Source: Euryodendron excelsum
Taxonomy: Eukaryota > Streptophyta > Magnoliopsida > Ericales > Pentaphylacaceae
Reading direction: 5' to 3'
Length of the DNA stretch: 64,000 nt
Assembly (NCBI GenBank): GCA_033060915.1
Contig: CM065389.1
Span: forward strand, 11,292,501-11,356,500
Positions 60,766 to 64,000 of this stretch are shown here, piece by piece. The notes under the pieces were generated by a model, which was given only the letters and a program-made list of their open reading frames with translations, did not search any database and was not told the DNA's origin. How positions within the stretch are numbered: position 1 is the stretch's first letter; each line of letters starts with the position of its first letter. The translations under genes and the position numbers were made by a program.

Positions 60766-61743
60766 TTTGCCTCTATTGTTTTGTTTTTGTTTCTTTGTCT
60801 TGCACCCTATAAAAAAAAAATCTTTTTACTTATGAAAGTGCCTTTTGATATTAGAAGATAAGAATTTTCACATGCTTCTTTACTCAAGATGATGTTGATT
60901 CACTCCTTAGACCCAACATGTATTGAGAGTTGCTTAATTCATGCATTTGTAGAGGGGATTATATCATTGTGCACAATCATACTTTTTAACACAATTTGTT
61001 ACTATTCTTGGCACTTTCACCTTTATATTAGTGGAGATTATCACCTTATGAGCTTTAGAGCATTTATCGCCTTTTGGAGCGTTTACATTTACTCAAGGAT
61101 AGTTCTTGACCCTCATTTCATTCATTAGCTTCATTATGCTTGTATATGGTTCATGAGTTGAGTTTTGATCTTGTTATTGACACTTTTACTCTATGAAATG
61201 CTTTGGTTGTACAACTTTGGATAGGATTCTGGGCCCTTTTCCTCTTGATAGCCATGAGTTTCCCGTGCCAAACCGTACATTTCTCTTGACCCTTATTGAT
61301 CTTTTACTTTTAGAAAGTGCATAGTGATTTCATCTCTTGTATTGCAAAGGGACGTCTATGTGAGAAAAGAGTGTTTTTGCATTGCTAAAGAAAAAAGAGA
61401 GAGAGAGAGGGAGAGAGAGAGAGAGAGAGAAAAAAAATAGATTGATTTAGGGAGTTCAATGCATATGAGTATATTGAAATATGAAAAGTAGTTGTTGAAT
61501 CTAAAGAGGGATGATAAAAGGATGGAAACAAAAGAAGAAGTAAGAAAAGAAAAAAAGAAAAAAAAAAAAAAAAAAAAAAGAAAGAAAAAGAAAAAAAAAA
61601 AAATAGAATAAGAATAAGAAAAGAATGGAAAAGGAGTTCAAAAGTCGAAAATATGTTAAGAGAAGAGTGAGATTTGAAATGTTGATAAAGGAGAGTTGTA
61701 ATCGTGTTTCATTCATCATTTCATGCCTTGATCACACATGATA
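60766..61743. other. 3' part of the non-autonomous element, no gene
   Basis: Non-coding. A (GA)n-rich tract at 61,395-61,430 and a long A/AG-rich tract at 61,530-61,625; the reverse-strand frame there (61,501-61,719) is only a low-complexity F/L artefact. Confidence 0.6.
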
Positions 61744-62514
61744 TGTGTCGCGCCTCGGTTTTTGGGCGTCCAAGGTCCTTTCGGCTCGGAGACCCTAAAG
61801 CACGAAACTCTGTCACTAGAACTCATCTTCCTAGAAGGACCAGTGTGACTAGGTTAGAAAATTGGTTTGACTAAGGGCTTTTTAGAGAAATGGGAGTTGC
61901 CACCTAACTTGATTAAGGCGAGTTAGGGCACCAAAAACTGAGCGTTAATCCGAGGATTAAACTTAGGGTTTTTGGAAAAGGTTTTTGAAAACTTCCTCAA
62001 GAAAGGGTCTTTAAGAAAATAGGTTGTTTGGCAACCTTTGAAAAGATTTAAGCCCTTTTGGAAAATGACTCTATTTTGGTCTTTTGAAAATAGAAATCTA
62101 TGGTTTAGGGGTTGGTTACGAGTAGGGAAGACATCCTAAGATCATCACCCTACCCGCCTTTTCGGTATCTACATGTCTAATCACCCCTTGTTCACTCACT
62201 AGAATAAACTGTTATCATTGTCCACTTAATATCCACTTTAGAATTTTGAAAACGGGGTTTATTCATCACTTTTCGAATGGATAATATATGATGCAAGTTT
62301 TTCGAAGAAGTTTGAAAATAATAAGGGTTTTGAAAGAGTTTGGAATAGGAATTTTGAATTGATTAAAATTTTTGAAAAATGAATTGGAATTGAAATAGAA
62401 GTTATGACCGCACAATTTTAGGTTGCCTACGTATCTGATTTGGCTAGAATCAGGTCATTCGTAGTTCGGGCAAGAGCCCGATGGAAAATAGGCGCATTAG
62501 GGCCTTTGGAAGGT

Positions 62515-62712
62515 TTAAAGACACTTTGGGGTCTTTGAAAAAGTTTAACACACTTTGAGGTCTTTGGAAAAGTTTAAGACACTTTGAGATCTTTAGAAAA
62601 GTTCAAGACACTTGGAGGTCTTTTAAAAGAGTTTAAGACACCTTGAGGTCTTGGGAAAAGTTTAAGACACCTTGAGGTATTTAAGACACTTTGAGGTCTT
62701 TGGAAATTGACG
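62515..62712 (+). repeat. 29-bp tandem repeat, about seven copies
   Basis: 'gacact(t)tgaggtcttt' landmarks at 62,520, 62,549, 62,578, 62,607, 62,637, 62,666 and (shortened unit) 62,685. The consensus includes 'tttaagacactttgaggtc'. Confidence 0.85.
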
Positions 62713-63199
62713 ACCCTTTTGTGGCCTTGGAGGTTTTGACTTAAAATTGGATGGTGGAGTATTTTGAAAATGTTTTTGGATCAACCTAAGGGAGTTTTGA
62801 AAAAAATGCTTTGGCATGACTCAAGAGAACTTGAAAGTGTTTTTAAAGTCTTGTTTTGAAAACCTTGGAGGCATGTTTTGATGAATTGGTTTGGAGAGTG
62901 GTTTTTGGAAATGGCTAAGGGTTTGGAATCCTAATATGAACAACCTTAGGGGCTGTTCTTGATTTATCACTTGTCCTTGGAATCCCTAACCATGAGAGGG
63001 CTAGGGACACCTTAGAGTTGTGACCTTTGGAAAACGTTTTTGGAAATGCCTTGAAGAGGGAATGTAAGAACATTAGAAGAGTTTATGTAGTTGGTTTTTT
63101 AAAATCATGAGAGTGGGAAGTTTTGAAAAAATAGGTTATGAGGATAATTTGAAAGTTTGAATGGTCATTAAAAAAAAGGGTTCAATAGTTGAAACCTTG

Positions 63200-63560
63200 A
63201 AGTGTACTAATCTAGGTAGGGTCAGCCTAGGTTTAGAAGTGACCTAAGGTTGACTATCTTGGGTTAGGTTAGCTTAGGGTTAAGATGACCTATGGTTAAC
63301 TAATCAAGGTTGGGTTAAACTAGGATTAAGGTGACCTAGGGTTAAGTAACTAGGGTAGGGTTAACCTAAGGTTAGGATGACTTAGGGTTAGGTTAACCTA
63401 AGGTGGGTGAACTAGGGTCAAGTTAACCTAGGGTTAGACTACTAGGGTCAAGTTAACCTAGAGTTAGATAACTAGGGTCAAGTTAACCTAGGGTTAGATA
63501 ACTAGGGTCAAGTTAACCTAGAGTTAGTCAACTAGAGTCAAGTTAAACTAGGGCTAGATT
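63200..63560 (+). repeat. 30-bp minisatellite preceded by diverged units
   Basis: 'agttaacctag(g/a)gttag' recurs exactly every 30 bp at 63,421, 63,451, 63,481 and 63,511, with a changed copy at 63,541. Upstream (63,200-63,420) older units built on 'ctagggttaa' are recognisable. Confidence 0.9.
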
Positions 63561-64000
63561 GGAGAATGGTTTTGAAAGTTGTTTTGATGCATTCTTAGAA
63601 AGAGTTTGGAAAAACAAAACATGTTATGCAATAGACTTTGGTTGGCAATCTTTTTGAAGATCATTTCCATGAAAATTTTGACTCTAGTAAAGAGTATGGT
63701 TTATATAGTTGGTGTTTGGAGACCATCCAAGGAAGGTTTCCTCATGACCATTATAACCATTATCTTAACAAGAGTGGAGGCTTCAAAAATTAACATAAGG
63801 ATGTCAATTTTTGAAAAATCATTTTTGATGCAAAGATGGAGAAAATGAACTCTTGAAAACCATTTTTAAAAAGGAGATTTTGAAAATCATTTTTAAAGGG
63901 GACCATTCCATCAAGAAATGGTTCATATGGCTAATCAAAAGGGAGACCACTTAAGAGAGGGTTCCATAGGGCCATTCCAACCACTACATTTAAAAGAATG

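Larger units (their letters stand above)
61744..64000 (+). mobile_element. LTR-like sequence with internal tandem repeats, cut by window end
   Basis: Begins tgtgtcgcgcctcggttttt and continues with 'gggagttgccacctaa' and 'gagttagggcacc', phrases seen at the starts of long LTR-type repeats in many plants. No coding frame. It contains the 29-bp and 30-bp arrays listed below. The right end is beyond the window, so an LTR cannot be proven. Confidence 0.4.

Noticed and set aside
61501..61719. Phe/Leu-rich membrane protein
   Set aside because: It is the reverse reading of an A/AG low-complexity tract.
63200..63560. Interstitial telomere repeat
   Set aside because: The phrases 'ctagggttag' and 'cttagggttagg' recall TTTAGGG, but the array has a strict 30-bp period and no run of TTTAGGG units.

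Overview
This window is nuclear DNA of a flowering plant, most likely a eudicot. It is AT-rich, its genes are split by GT-AG introns, and it carries two six-exon laccase genes of the plant secreted type amid Ty3/gypsy retrotransposons of the Tat and Athila lineages, MITEs and an endogenous pararetrovirus. The species cannot be named from the sequence.

Host genes. Only two genes look intact. Laccase 1 (4186-6740, 568 aa) and laccase 2 (38570-41096, 576 aa) lie on the + strand, have the same six-exon layout, keep all copper ligands and carry Met, not Leu, at the type-1 copper axial position, as in the LAC14/LAC15-like group. They look like an old tandem pair now 32 kb apart because transposons have filled the gap.

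6.9-24 kb is non-coding: SSRs, short tandem duplications, and an imperfect segmental tandem duplication (about 13.4-16.8, 17.9-20.2 and a 20.65-20.88 stub). Its copies serve as occupied/empty-site controls for a poly(A) retroposon and a 129-bp insert. 24,268-34,225 is one complete but decayed Tat-lineage gypsy element with LTRs, PBS, gag, protease, RT, RNase H, a second RNase H, integrase, a 61-bp tandem repeat and an intron-containing antisense ORF. A 385-bp hAT-type MITE with a perfect 8-bp TSD sits 19 bp beyond it.

42.36-47.2 kb is the 5' part of an Athila-type element (LTR, PBS, gag, protease), cut off where a pararetrovirus locus begins. 47.2-57.4 kb holds two endogenous caulimovirid-like copies in opposite orientation, forming a large imperfect palindrome (arms about 3.8 kb, spacer about 1.84 kb). 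Both arms encode zinc knuckle, aspartic protease, RT and RNase H, followed through an ATGA stop/start overlap by an unrecognised RG-rich, W-rich ORF. No integrase is present. The two copies are truncated at opposite ends and carry different inactivating lesions.

57.4-61.7 kb is a second Athila-like or non-autonomous (LARD-like) 5' end with a clear tRNA-Asp-type PBS. 61.74-64 kb begins with an LTR-like TGTCGCGCC start and holds 29-bp and 30-bp tandem repeats. The most unusual item is the pararetrovirus palindrome with its downstream ORF. A transcript entering from the upstream Athila LTR would fold into a long hairpin, so the locus could be a natural siRNA source; this is inference.
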